Source of the DNA: Saccopteryx bilineata
Lineage: Eukaryota; Chordata; Mammalia; Chiroptera; Emballonuridae
DNA: 64,000 nucleotides
NCBI RefSeq assembly: GCF_036850765.1
Contig: NC_089491.1
Coordinates: 94,582,740-94,646,739, forward strand
Direction of reading: 5' to 3'
Shown here: piece after piece, positions 32,529-49,450 of the stretch
Layout: each line of letters begins with the position of its first letter
Numbering within the stretch: position 1 is the stretch's first letter
Made by a program: the position numbers and the translations under genes
Notes under the pieces: model-generated
What the model was told of the DNA's origin: nothing
Seen by the model: the letters and a program-made list of their open reading frames with translations, nothing else
Database searches by the model: none

Positions 32529-33002
32529 AATTAAATGACTTCAGCACTTTTAAAAACTATTTCTCTATTGTTGAACATTAAGGGTTTCTTTTTAACCTTT
32601 TAGTTTGTAAAATAGGTATACTATGGCCATGACAACAGAAATAATATAGTCTTATTATAAATATCTCACTGATAGTAAGTTTTAATTAGTGCTAAAAAAT
32701 GAGTCAGTGTTATTTGTAAAAAAAAAGGTTACCTCCAGCACTCTTACATCAGCTGTGTAACATGAAATGGCTTTGCACTTTATGCAGGGCAGTTTCTTTA
32801 TTTTTCTTACAAGTTTTGCTTTTTCTTGATTATCCCATTAATCTATATCTGGTGAATCTACATAGGAAAAAACCCCTCATAAATGTAATTTGAGTATACC
32901 TGGGATATATACATATTTTCTCTAATCCTTCATTATTTATATATAACTTCCATGAACATGCTATTTATACCTGGCATTCTTATATAAAAATCCCATAGAT
33001 AG

Positions 33003-33309
33003 GCCCTAGCCAGTTGGCTGAGTGAATAGAATGTCAGCTCAGCATGCAGATGTCGTGGGTTCGATACCCAGTCAGTGCACACATGAGAAGCAACCATCTG
33101 CTTCTCTTCCCCTTCCTCTACCCCTTCTCTCTTTCTTCCCCTCTCGCAGCTAGTGGCTCAAGTGGTTCGAGTGTTGGCCCTGGGCACTGAGGGTAGATTG
33201 GTTAATTTAAGCATCAGCCCCAGACTTGGGCTCCCAGGTGGATCCTGGTTGGGGTGCATATGGGAGTCTGCCTCACTATCTCCCCTCTTCTCATCTAAAA
33301 AAAGAAAAA
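33003..33309 (+). repeat. tRNA-derived composite SINE, diverged
   Basis: The head GCCCTAGCCAGTTGGCTGAG, B-box GGTTCGATACCC and an A-rich tail are present. No clear duplication remains. Confidence 0.88.
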
Positions 33310-33377
33310 GATTATGCTCTCATCATTTTTGTCTAGTATCGATTACACCACACACTTTTTCTGAACTGCAACAATCT

Positions 33378-34696
33378 GTTGATCTTCTTGGAGTACCAGT
33401 ATTATCGTATCAGCATCATTCCTGTGGAACTCACATATTCCTGTGTTCCAAAATCCTTGTTTTGAATATAAGATACATTTTCTAGGGGGAAAACAGTTTT
33501 CATGATATCATATGGGCAGTCATTTAAGGTGCTAAACTGTGCCTCACCCTCTAATTTTCCCTCTTACTTTCTCTACAGTCTAGTTCCCTCCTGAAATAGT
33601 CTGATTTTTCAGCCATCGGGGCTTGGGCATAGTACTGGAGATAGAAGAACGAAGACACAGCCCTGCTCTCGAGCAACTCAGTCTGTGAGTTACTCTAGGA
33701 CCAGTTCCCAGGACTCCTCAGGAAGGCCACAGAACAATAAAATTCACTGGGAAGAGTGATATTCCTGGGTTAAATTGCACCTCTTTTTTAATAAGAGGAG
33801 CAAAGAATGGTACCCAGACAAGTGACATTGACATGATTCTTAATCATGCCAACTGCAAACAAGGTGGGCAGCAGTAAACTAGATGAATCAACAAGTATGT
33901 TTAAAGTTGGGTAGATGTAAAAATAGGATAAGTGATCTGGAAATGAGTTTGGCTGGGGAACAGGTGGAAGTAGAGCATTAGAGGTGGAAGGAATAAGAGG
34001 GAGTAATTCATGTCTCCCCAACCTTCTGCCACTTGCCCAATTCAGACCATGTCAGACTGTTCGTGGGTAATATGATGGCCTCCTAACTGGTCTCCCTACT
34101 TCTTGCCTTGTTCCCTCCAATCCAACCCCTGCTCAGCAGGCAGTTTCCAAAGTTGAAGAAGAGAAGCTATGCTACCCCACAGTTTAAAAGCCTTGAGAAG
34201 ATTTCCTCGGCCAAACTTCCACCCTGACTCACATGGTCCTCTGTGATCTCAGCTTCACCAGCTTCCAATTCTCATCCGTAGAGACTCCCCTTTCCTGCAT
34301 TTTACAGGACTAATGGCAGTCCTCATACTCTTCTCTCCTGGCCTTCGTACATGCTGTTCTCTGCCTGAAGCTCACCTTATGATCACCACCCACTTACTCC
34401 GGTCCCCTGTTGCTTTATTTTATTATTTAATTTTGGCTCAAAATGCAATGAGGGCAAGGGCCATGGCCCAGAATCCATGCCCTGTTCCCATCACATAGCA
34501 CACTGCCTAGCACTAAATGAATGAACAGGTGAATGAATCAAAGGACCCAAGTAGGAACAGTGGAAAGTAAAACGAATGATAAATAGACTGTGCGGGCAGG
34601 GCTCAGAGTGTCAGGTAAGAGCCTTAAGTCCCTGTAAGGCAAAGGGATTCGAGCAGGATGCTGACACGATAATACTGGTACTCCAAGAAGATTAAC
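33378..34696. repeat. 40-base inverted repeat pair
   Basis: Bases 33378-33417 and 34657-34696 are reverse complements at about 38 of 40 positions and enclose about 1.24 kb. They are not part of a transposon I recognise. Confidence 0.85.
34060..34545 (+). repeat. L2 LINE 3' fragment
   Basis: CTAACTGGTCTCCCTACTTC, CATGCTGTTCTCTGCCTG, GAGGGCAAGGGCCATG and CACTGCCTAGCACTAAATGA appear in the order of the L2 3' end. Confidence 0.75.
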
Positions 34697-35560
34697 CGGG
34701 TAATGGATGTTGAAAGGAAAAGAGAGTGGAGTTAGGCAAACCAGCTAGAAGGCTGATAGAATAAATCTTAAGTCAAAGTGAAAGAAAAGGGAAGAGGAAA
34801 GCACCGTAAGTGTGAGAGAAGGCAAGACAGCATGAGCTGTATTGCAGACATCACAAACCTAACATCTCTGAAACTAAACTCTCTCCTGCCAAAGCTGCTC
34901 CGAACTCCGGAAACTCCATACCACCCGTTGGCTAAGGATGGTCTGTTTTCCAGTCTTCTTCTTTACTTACTAATTCTGTAATTTTTAAATTATATACCTC
35001 TAAATTTGTTATTTTATAGAAATAATTAAAAGCTATTATAAAAAAATGATATAATGCAGCAAAGAGAAACCCATTTCTCCATCCCAGACGGGACAAGTAC
35101 GAAATCTTAAAGTTTGCTCAGAGGTCTCTTGCTGGGGGCGTTTGCTGACCCCCAGAGGGCACCAAGTCCCTGCATTTTGCTCTTATTGTCCACTCTGCTC
35201 CTCCTTTAGAACCGTCAGCACCAGTGCTGCCGGGACACAGGATGGGTGCCAGCAATTACATTTTTGATTCTACAGAAAGTTAATGTATTAAAAAACAAAG
35301 AAACTCTACCTTTACTTTGAAATTAAGTTTTATCTGAAAAGGTAATATATAATAATTCAAACTAGGCAAGTCAATCATTAAAGCTGTTGACAGCAGTAAT
35401 TTAACAAGTATTTTACCAGTGTAAAATGTCACAGAATTCAAACCACAACTTAGATCTTCAACGACTCAAATGTTTTATTTTGCACAACCAGGTCTGGTTA
35501 GTTTTGAGTTAAAATTCCTCCTCTGGATATTCTGTCTCTCTCAAGTCTCTCTGTTTCCGT
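34546..35560. other. Intergenic sequence downstream of the cathepsin gene
   Basis: There is no exon-like signal. The right part (about 35300-35560) is AT-rich and should contain the 3' untranslated region of the minus-strand cathepsin gene. I could not pick a convincing poly(A) signal with confidence. Confidence 0.4.
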
Positions 35561-35561
35561 C

Positions 35562-39897
<4,336 letters not shown>

Positions 39898-39972
39898 TAC
39901 AAAAACCTAGGAAGAGAAAAGAAATGAGTCTCTGATTAGATCAATTCTTCTAAAAAGCCATCCTCGTTTCTT

Positions 39973-40181
39973 TTTTTTTTTTTTTTTTTTTTAATTTTAT
40001 TTATTCATTTTTAGAGAGGAGAGAGAGAGGGAGAGAGAGAGAGAGAGGAGAGAGAGGGGGGGGAGGAGCTGGAAGCATCAACTCCCATATGTGCCTTGAC
40101 CAGGCAAGCCCAGGGTTTCGAACCCGCGACCTCAGCATTTCCAGGTCGACGCTTTATCCACTGCGCCACCACAGGTCAGGC
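39973..40181 (-). repeat. Short tRNA-derived SINE in cathepsin first intron
   Basis: It has a long T-tract at the left, a GA-rich body and a tRNA-like head at the right. The 16-base duplication GCCATCCTCGTTTCTT is perfect, at 39957-39972 and 40182-40197. Confidence 0.95.
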
Positions 40182-40644
40182 GCCATCCTCGTTTCTTCTG
40201 AGATGTTACAGCCTCCGCAGTTGAGTGAAAACATTAAATGTATCCTCGCAAGCATTTACACAAGGACCATGGAGCAAGGATGAGGATAAGGATTGGAGGA
40301 AAACGGTCCTCCCCTCCCCCATTCCCATGCTCAGGCAGGACCAGCTCCTCAAGGGCTCAGGGAACCAGCCCAAGGTCTAGCAATACTGATGGTGCAGGCG
40401 GGGTCCGGCAGGGCTGTCCCAGTCCTCTTCACACTCCAGTAGTTTCCAGAGGATGTTCATATGGCTTGGGGGGCTGCACAGCTGCGGCCAGCAGCCCTGC
40501 GGACAGGGTTATGCTGCAGTGTAAACCCTATCAGGCTCAGGGACGTTGCCTCCTGGGACCCCTGTAACCTCGACCCACAGGGCTTGGGTCAAACTGATTC
40601 CCAAGGCGCCCTCTCTACTCCTGGCACTGTCCTTGGGTGCTTAC

Positions 40645-40745
40645 CTGTGGCAGGAGCAGTTAGTTGCACAGGTGTAGTCAATAGGTGTAGGTCCAGGGAC
40701 CTCGATGTCGATGTCGGAGTCCTGGTCTCCAGGCCTCGGATTTAA
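40645..40745 (-). other. Cathepsin L-like non-coding exon 1
   Basis: On the minus strand the text ends TGCCACAG|GTAAGCACC, a strong donor about 735 bases upstream of the start-codon exon. The exon's beginning is inferred from a TTTAAA motif near 40740. The same arrangement appears in the second copy. Confidence 0.65.
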
Positions 40746-40860
40746 ACTAAGAGATTAGGTTCCGAAAAGGCCTTGCCCCAACCGCCTGCCCGTGCCATGA
40801 TTGGCTTAACCGGCCTGTGGGCGGGGCCTGCAGGGCGGGACAAGGGAGCTGTGTTCCTGG
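40746..40860 (-). promoter_or_regulatory. Cathepsin L-like promoter with CCAAT and GC boxes
   Basis: On the minus strand it has GCCAAT (reverse of ATTGGC at 40800-40805) and a GC box (GGGCGGGGCC at 40819-40828) just upstream of exon 1, in a CpG-containing patch. These elements are kept in the duplicate at 60622 and 60641. Confidence 0.65.
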
Positions 40861-41738
40861 TGAGTGTCAAGGCTCAGTCTATCATACCTGATCCCAGGGC
40901 CGGTCATACCTATTTCAGTGGACCCTGGGGGGAAGCAAACTTGGGGTCCCTTACAGGGATACTGCCCCCGCAGTGGATTCTCTATGTAACCTCTAGTGCC
41001 CTTTAGTCCTACACTTTTTGGTTAAAATCTCAGAAGGACTGAGAACAGTGGTCCCAATGTATTAAGCGTGCCAAGGTGAGATGAGTAGAATAAGGGAGAT
41101 GCCACAGGCAAATGTGTGTTCAGTATTTCAGGAAGGGCTCAGCTGGGTTTGGGAAGAAATCTCGAGTGAAACGGCAATGCCCAGAACACAGGGCGTGTGG
41201 GGTCCAGGGAAGGCTGGCATTTGTACTTCTCCCTTCCTGTGTGCCCCAAGCAGGGAGTCATCTGCCCTCTCAAGCCTTTTTCAAAACCAACAGAGGGAGT
41301 TCTTTACAGAAGAATGTAGTCTAATGAAAGGGAAAGTGGCAGAAAGGAGAAACTACTCTCACCTCATCTCTCTCTGTGTTATTACTATGTTTCCCTCAGT
41401 AACAAATGAGCTTTCCTTGAGATTTTAAGAAATTTGCTTGAATGACTTTTACTTCACTGAATTTTACTTTAACTTACATTTAATACCATTATATAAATGG
41501 CAGTGTAAAAATATTTTAGATGGAGAAGAATATATATAGTAAATATAAATTTACACAATTAAGACTAAGAAACAAATCAGAAACATTATACATGTTTGTC
41601 TTCTTTTATTACATAATAATTTAATTGCTAATACCTTCTAGAAAAATTTAGATAAATTTTTATCATTACCTCATGTAACGTCCCACATCACCTATTTCTA
41701 TTCGTATTTTGAATTCTTTTATTTTAATGTATTAATTT

Positions 41739-41889
41739 TAGAGAGAGAGAGAGAGATCTACTTGTTGTTCCACTTATTTATGCATTCATTGGTTGATTCT
41801 TGTTTGTGCTCTGACCGAGATCAAACCCACAACCTTGGCATATCAGGATTATTCTCTAACAGTAACCAACTAAGCTACCTGACTGGGCC
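41739..41889 (-). repeat. Old tRNA-derived SINE, antisense
   Basis: A GA tract, then GATCAAACCCACAACCTTGG (reverse B-box) and a tRNA-like end at CTGACTGGGCC are visible. It is absent at the matching place in unit B. Confidence 0.7.
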
Positions 41890-42059
41890 CATATTTGAAA
41901 TTATTTTGATAAAATGATGTCACAGGTTATCTGGACTTGTACACTAATTTCTACTTAAAATGGTTTTTAAAATCATTGTAAAATTAAAAATAAACTTTAA
42001 TTTCTAAATTTAAAAATTTACTTTTTAAACATTTATCTATTTAACTGATTTACCTTTTG

Positions 42060-42985
42060 TCTCACCACCATTTTTTAAATTTCCATTCCCCCACCCCCAG
42101 CTTTAATCTCTTTAAATCCTTATCCTGGTTCACAAGATTTCAGTTGTATTTTCACTGAAGACCCTGACTGAGGCTGTCCCTTACTCTCTCAGCAGTGACA
42201 TGCCTTTGTCACATCCAAACTCACCTCCAGCTGCATCAGGAATGTTCAGGACATCAGGGTGAGTGACCATTAGGACAACTAGGAGTGGGTTTTTCAACAA
42301 TAGCCAAAGCCTGGGAACAGAGAGTGAACAATTTCAGATATATGTCCTCCTTCCTGGCTGCCTCTCCTTTCCAGGTGAGGTAGGGTGTGCTGACCTCTGT
42401 CCAGGTGTATATGCGACTTTCTTGCAGACTTGGGAGCTCATGCCCCCTGTGTGGTGTTATTTCAAGAAAGCCACAAGCCCAGCCAAAAACAGTATGAGCC
42501 GATTTCTTGGGCCTCCAAAAAGGTTTCTCAGAAGCAAACCAGAACCAACCATAGAACACAAGGCAACTTCTCAGACCCTCCTCCAAACCAGCCCTGTGTA
42601 CACAGTGAGGGGAGATCTACCTCTGACCAAAGAGATGTCTTTCACAAGACCAAGAAAACTCCCTAAATGCAGCAAATCCACAGAAATGGCTCAGGACAGA
42701 AACTCCTGAAATTCACAGAAATAACTTCTCACTTCTAGAAGTGTTTAAGAGAAAACAAAACAAAAATAATAAGAAAGAGGCAAAGTGATGGCACCCTGAG
42801 GGTGATTAAGCCCAATTTATTTGATTAGTACCTTCTTTTTAAATAAAAGTGACTGAGAGCTATGTATATATTTCCACCACAAAGGCTAATTTTATTGTAT
42901 AAAAAGAACAAGTTTATTTCATGCTGTCCTCTCCTCTAAGAATAAAGTCAAGGTAATACCTTCAGTCAGTATGGTTCCTTTTCTT
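42060..42985. other. Intergenic sequence, no gene recognised
   Basis: Open frames of about 110-148 codons overlap on both strands near 42254-42709, but I see no family motif, signal peptide or exon border. They are probably chance. Confidence 0.4.
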
Positions 42986-42990
42986 GCATT

Positions 42991-43421
42991 TTTTTTTTTT
43001 GACAGAGTCAGAGAGAAGAACAAACAGGGAGGGAGATAGGGACAGACAGACAGGAAGAGAGAGAGATGAGAAGCATCAATTCTTCGTTGCGGCACCTTGA
43101 GTTGTTTATTGATTGCTTTCTCATCTGTGCCTTGACTGGGGGGGGGGCTATAGCAGAGGGAGTAACCTCTTGCTCAAGCCAACAACTTTGGGCTCAAGCG
43201 AGTGATCTTGGGCTTCAAGCCAGTGACCTTTGGGCTCAAGCCAGCAATCATGGGGTCATGTCTATAAACTCACGCTCAAGCCAGTGACCCCGCGCTTAAA
43301 CTGGTGAGCCTGCGCTCAAGCCAGATGAGCCCATGCTCAAGCCAGTGACCTTGGGCCTTTGAAACTGAGTCATCTGCATTCTAGCCTGACACTCTATCCA
43401 TCACACCACCACCTGGTCAGG
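42991..43421 (-). repeat. Long CTTGAGC-module SINE, antisense, expanded modules
   Basis: The GCTCAAGCCAGTGACC module is repeated about eight times, more than in the other copies here. The 13-base duplication CTTTTCTTGCATT is at 42978-42990 and 43422-43434. Confidence 0.92.
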
Positions 43422-43434
43422 CTTTTCTTGCATT

Positions 43435-44336
43435 CTTGATGAAACTACAGAATGAAAGAAATCACAGTCTGCATATAAATTATGTAGCCAGTAGATAAAG
43501 GTGTAGTAACTGTAAAAGGAGTTAATCCACTCTACACCCAACAGAAGTGACCACAATGTAAAGTGTAGCATGAAAGTGAGAAATGGCTCTCAAGGAATTA
43601 TTGCTCAGAATTGGAGCAAGAATATATGATGATGCAAAACCTTCCCGCAGAACCAAATGAACCACTGAACCTCGGGAAACTTCCAGAGTGAAAATCTCCT
43701 GGTAGAAAGGAGGAACACAGTGACCACAACTAAGAGTTACAAGCTGTAGGATCTGAGCATAGCCATGTGCAAGGCCAGTGGAAAGGGCTCTTTCTCATTC
43801 AGAGGTGTCTCAGCTTCACTATGGGTTCTTCACCTGGCACAAGAGACCTCAGGAAACTGAGCTAGAACATCCCTTGGTTCAGCTGGGTCTCGTAGGATTT
43901 TTCCAGAGTAAAATCATAATACATAGGCTTATTCTCAGCAAAATACTCATAAGAGCATAAATACACAGGATTTCTAGAGGATTCCCACACACTGACATCT
44001 CCAATTCCCACAGAGGAAAATAAAGATGACTATTGTGAAACACCATCACCAGATTCAATCACACAATTTTACTTATCATTTAGGAATTCCCAGTAGAAAT
44101 GGTGACATGCCATGCCAGGTATCATCTGTTTATTTAGGGATCTGCTTCTGTGTGGATCTGCATATGAAATGCTAACATATCTTCATTACGTATGCTTGTG
44201 TCTGTTTCTATTCATGCCTTTTGTCTGTAGATCTTATAATCTACTTATATCTGTATCTGCTTGTCCATGTTCCTAAACACCTTCATTATGATACTGTGTC
44301 TCTATCTTTATCTTATCTACTTATATACCCAGCAGT

Positions 44337-44338
<2 letters not shown>
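43435..44338. other. Intergenic sequence, no gene recognised
   Basis: I see no exon, repeat consensus or structure in this stretch. Confidence 0.4.

Positions 44339-44377
<39 letters not shown>
44339..44377. repeat. (AC)n microsatellite
   Basis: About 19 uninterrupted AC units. Confidence 0.97.
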
Positions 44378-44380
<3 letters not shown>

Positions 44381-44441
44381 CCAGTCCCCCACACCTGTGT
44401 ATATATGTACATGGCTATAAATACATGAAAATGTGTGTGTG

Positions 44442-44807
44442 GTTTTTGTTTGTTTTTGTATTTTTCTGAAGTGAGAAGCAGGAAGGCAGAGAGACAGACT
44501 CCTGCATGCTCTCGACTGGGATCCATCCGGCATGCCCACTAGGGGGCGATTCTCTGCCCATCTGGGGCATTGCTGTGTTCCAAACAGAGTGATTCTAGTG
44601 CCTGAGGAGGAAGCCTCAGCGCCCAGGCCAACTTTGCTCCAATGGAGCCTTGGCTGAGGGAGGGGAAGAGAGAGATAGAAAGAAAGGAGAGGGGGTAAGG
44701 ATGGAGAAGCAGTTGGGCACTTCTCCTGTGTGCCCTGGCCAGGAATTGAACCTGTGACTTCCACATGCCGGGCCAATGCTCTACCACTAAGCCAACCAGC
44801 CAGGGCC
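44442..44807 (-). repeat. Composite SINE, antisense
   Basis: The head is at the right (CCAGCCAGGGCC). The 14-base duplication AAAATGTGTGTGTG is at 44428-44441 and 44808-44821. Confidence 0.93.
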
Positions 44808-45125
44808 AAAATGTGTGTGTGTTTATACCCAAATACTGGTAATAGAAGGGTGAGAGGGAATCACCTTGGGAGAGAACATACACCCATCATGTTGCTTACA
44901 CAGAAGTAAGAGCTATGCTCCAGTACATCCATAATGATACAGCTCACACTCACATCCTCATTTGAACAGCCCACTTTTACTACAGACCCTCCTCCTGACA
45001 AGGAAAGAGGTAGGGAGCAAGTTGCCTACTTTGGATAGGCATACTCACAGTGATGAGATTCTGTATCTTCAAATTAGTATAAATTTTTTTTGGAATTTAA
45101 CAGAATATAAAATATTAAATGTCAA

Positions 45126-45680
45126 CCCTTGCTGGTTGGCTCAGTGGTAGAACATCAGCCCAGAATGTGGATGTCCCAGATTCAATTCCCAGTCGCCCTG
45201 GCCGGTTGGCTCAGCGGTAGAGCGTCGGCCTAGCGTGCGGAGGACCCGGGTTCGATTCCCGGCCAGGGCACACAGGAGAGGCGCCCATTTGCTTCTCCAC
45301 CCCTCCGCCGCGCTTTCCTCTCTGTCTCTCTCTTCCCCTCCTGCAGCCAAGGCTCCATTGGAGCGAGGATGGCCCGGGCGCTGGGGATGGCTCTGTGGCC
45401 TCTGCCTCAGGCGCTAGAGTGGCTCTGGTCGCAACATGGCGACGCCCAGGATGGGCAGAGCATCGCCCCCTGGTGGGCAGAGCGTCGCCCCTGGTGGGCG
45501 TGCCAGGTGGATCCTGGTCGGGCGCATGCAGGAGTCTGTCTGACTGTCTCTCCCTGTTTCCAGCTTCAGAAAAATGGAAAAAAAAAAAAATTCCCAGTCA
45601 GGGCACACAGAAGAGGCACTCATCTGCTTCTTCATGCCTCCTCCCTCCTCCCTCATTTCTCTCTCTCTCTCTCTCTCTCC

Positions 45681-45719
<39 letters not shown>

Positions 45720-45995
45720 GCTCTCCTTCTCTGTATGTGTGTGTGTGTGTGTGTGTCTTTCCCCTTCCTGCAGCCATGGCTTGATTGGAGCAAATTGGCT
45801 CTGGACACTGAGGATGGCTTCATGGCCTCTGCCTCAGGTGCTAAGAAGAGCTCGGTTGCTGAGCAACTGAGCAATGCCCCAGATGGGCAGAGCATCGCCC
45901 CCTAGTGGGCTTGCCAGGTGGATCCTGGTCTGGGCATATGCGGAAGTCTGTCTCTCTGCCTCCCCTCCTCTCACTGAATAAATAAATAAATAAAT
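45126..45995 (+). repeat. Older composite SINE split by a younger one
   Basis: The head is at 45126-45194. The body resumes at 45600 with AGGGCACACAGAAG and carries expanded CT (45657-45725) and GT (45736-45757) tracts, ending in an AATAAATAAA tail near 45995. Confidence 0.92.
45195..45588 (+). repeat. Young composite SINE nested in the older copy
   Basis: It inserted into the B-box of the older SINE. The duplication AATTCCCAGTC is at 45184-45194 and 45589-45599. Its sequence is almost the same as the copy at 36311. Confidence 0.95.
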
Positions 45996-46499
45996 TTATA
46001 TATATAAATTTTGACCGTTCAAGTCACTATGAAATGTAATTATAATTTTGGTGAAATAGTAACTAAATTCACCTTCTGCAGGTGAGTGACCATCCTGTTC
46101 AGGTTGGTCAGAGCCAGCTTACTGCAGGTGTAAGATAAAATAGCTGACTAGCAGTTTTGCACACGAAGTACATAAGAGGAACTATGAGAAAGGGGGGTCC
46201 ATGAGGCCACCTATGCTGAGGGTGGCAATAGGAGTGTCAAGCGGGGATCAAGGTTGTGGGGGAGGGAGCTGTTGCACTTCTACACCTGTGCTATGGGTAC
46301 AGCTGGTTTTCCCAAAGTGTTTCTGGGTGAGGTTATGACCTGGATATCCTAATGACTGTCCAGACACATGCATGTCCCCATCCCTCTACACTGCCACATC
46401 CCAGCAGGATGGTGACCACCACCCACTAAGCTCTGGGGCAGCCAGGCAGGACCACTTATAGTGTAAGATTTCAGCTCCCCTTCTCTAATTTCCCCCTCA

Positions 46500-47600
46500 G
46501 TTCTTATGGAAAATTTCAAACATGCACACATATATCCTCATATACCCATAACCCAGCTTTAACAATGATCAATAGTTTGTCAGTTACTTTATCTATTCTT
46601 TTACACAACTTCTCTTGGGGGAGAAGAGGGGAAGACTATCTTAAAACAAATCACAGGCATCTCTGGTCATATATCCAACAGTTAAGTATTTCTTAAAAAT
46701 TGTGCTAAAGTTTATATAACATAAAATTGACCATGTTTTTCATTTCTAAGTGTACAATTCAGTGGCTTTAAGTACATTCACATTGTTGTGCAATCATCAC
46801 TACCATCCATCCACCTCCCAAATATTATCACCAGCTAAAACTGAAACTCTGTACCCATTAATAACTCACATTCTCCCTTCACCACAGCCCTGGTAGCCAC
46901 TGTTCTAATTTTTGCATCTATAAAGTTACCTGTTTCAGATATATCATATAAGTGGAATCATATGACATTTGTCCTTTTGTGTCTGCCTTATTTCATTTAG
47001 CCTAATGTTTTCAAAGTTCATTCATGCTATAGCATGTATCTTGATTCTTTTTTTTAAGACTGATAAAGATTTTTAAAATAATCACAACATACTAACAAAA
47101 TTAACAATGATTTTCTAATATCGTTCAATAAGCCAGTATATATTTGTATTTCCAATGTTATTTCCTTGAATGTCATTGTATGGTTAGTTTGACTGAATCG
47201 GGAGCCTAACAAAGTCCCATGTGCTGCATTTGGTTGATATGTCTCTTAAATCTCCTTTAATCTATGATAATTCCTCCTGGGGTGTTTTTTTTTTTTTTCA
47301 TGCTCCTTATTTGTTGAAAGAAAAGGAACTTGTCCCATAGAATTTCCCCCATTTTAGATTTGGCTTACTGAATTATCACAGCATTATTTATTCATTTCCT
47401 ATATGCCCTAAATTCTCTGAAAACCAGTGGCCAGATCTAGGGGCTTTTTAAAATTCAGTTTGAATTCCCTTGGTGAGATTTTTGCCCCCTAATTACATCA
47501 CAGCAAGAGGCTCGTGGTGTCTGGTAGTCTCAGTTCCAGAAATATTAGATGGATCAGTGGGTTCCAGTCTAATTTATCCATTGATAATATGGAATTTTAT
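46500..47600 (-). repeat. L1M 3'-end fragments, antisense
   Basis: It contains TAACATAAAATTGACCATG, GTGTACAATTCAGTGGCTTT and AGTGGAATCATATGACATTT, typical of antisense old L1 3' ends, and then further L1M tail text. Confidence 0.75.
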
Positions 47601-47639
47601 TTTATTTCTATTTTTTATTTTAAAATCATTTTTGTTTTT

Positions 47640-49450
47640 CAATTATAGTTGACACATATTATTATATTAGTTTCAGGTGTACAACCCAGTGATTAAATAT
47701 TACATAACTTACTGCATGGTCATTCCAATAAATCTCACACCCATATGACTTCGTAGATAGTAATCAGAATGTTATTTACCATGTACCTTACATCTTTATG
47801 ACTATTCTATGACAACCAATTTGTACTTCTTAATCTCTTCACCTTTTCCACCCATCCTGCCCAACCTCCCTCCCATGTGGCAATCATCAAAATGCTTTAT
47901 GTATCTATGAATCTGTTTCTGTTTTGCTTGCTTGTTTGCTTTGTTTTTTAGATTCATTTGTTGATAGATATCTATTTATTGCCACTTTATTGTTCAAATT
48001 TTTAATCTTTTTTTAACTTTTTATATAATACTTGTTTAGTGGTGATGAAATCTTTTAGGTTTTTCTCATCTGGGAAGCTTTTTACGTGTCCTTTAATTCT
48101 AAATTATAGCTTTTCTGAGTAGAGTAGTCTTGGTTGTAGGTGCTTGCTTTTCATCACTTTCAATATTCCATGCAAATCTCCTCTTACCTGCAAAGTTTCT
48201 GTTGAGAAGTCAGCTGATAGTTTTATGCTAGTTTCCTAAAAGCTTACTTGCTTGTAAGATTCTCTTTTTGTCTTTAACCTTTGCCTTGTCAGTTATGATG
48301 TGTCTTAGTGTGGGTCTCTTTGGGTTCATCTTGTTTAGAACTCTGTGCTTCCTTGACTTGTATATCTATGTCCTTCATCAGTTTAAGGACCTTTTCTGTC
48401 ATTAATTTTTCACATAAGTTTCCAATTTCTTCCTCTCTCTCTTCTCCTTCCAGCACCCCAGAAATGCAAATATTGGTACTCTTGAAGTTGTCCCAGAGCC
48501 TCCTTACTTTATCCTCAATTTTTAAAATTCTTTATTCTTTTTGTCATTCTAATTGGGTGTTATTTGCCTCCTTATATTTCAAATTGCTGATTTGATTCTT
48601 GGCTTCATCTACTCTTCTGCTGATTTGCTGTAAATTATTCTTCATTTCAGTTAGTATATCCTTTACTTCTGACTGTCCTTTTTTATGCTGTTGAGGTTCT
48701 CACAATAATCATTGAGCATCCTTATAACCAGTGTTTTGAACTCTTCATCTAGTAGATTGCTTGTCTCCATTTTGTTTAATTCTTCTTCTGAAGTTTTGTT
48801 CTGTCTTTTATTTGGAATGTGATTCTTTGTCTCATTTTGGCCACCTCCTTTTATTTCTTTCTATGTATTAGGCAAAGCTGTCATGTCTCCCAAGTTTGGT
48901 AGAGGAGGCTAATTGAGTAGGTGTTCTGTAGGGTCCAGTGGCACAGCCTCCTCAATCCTCCAAGCTAGACACTCGAGGCGCAACCCCCATGTGGACTGTG
49001 TACACCCTCTTCTTGTAGTTAAGACTTGATTGCTGTTGGCACATCAATGGGAGGGATTTACCCCCAGGACAATCAGCCATAGGGATTGGCTGTGACCACC
49101 AACTTTGACTATGGAGAATTAGCTGTGCAAGGGCCCACCCTGCAAAGCAGGACGTACTTCTAAGAGGCTCAGGTGCTTGCTGAGTCAGCCCCTATAGTGT
49201 TTCACTTCTGGAGGTATTTGAGTGGTAATTCATTGATGTGATCTGAAGCTGTCCACTGAATGTGCTGACTCTGGGGCCTCCCAAAACGTGCAGTTCAAGG
49301 TCTGCTGCTGCCTGTGTTCTGCCTGGGGCCACTTGGCATTAGCTACAAAGTGATCTGCTGGTGGCTACTACATGTACTGAGCTCAGAGGTGCCCAGGTGA
49401 GGCCAAGCTGCAAACTGAGTCTGGCTGTTGCTTATGCTGGGCCAGGGGTT
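47640..49450 (-). repeat. L1 with large internal deletion, antisense
   Basis: A 3'-end piece (GTTGACACATATTATTATATTAG) runs straight into ORF1 and 5' region text from about 48000 (TTAGTGGTGATGAAATC, GTTTCTGTTGAGAAGTCAGC). ORF2 is missing. Confidence 0.7.

Noticed and set aside
44339..44377. CRISPR-like or regulatory repeat
   Set aside because: It is a simple dinucleotide microsatellite. The window is vertebrate DNA and no spaced direct repeats occur.
45369..45905. 178-codon open frame
   Set aside because: It runs through two SINEs and CT/GT microsatellites. It is repeat-derived with no protein signature.
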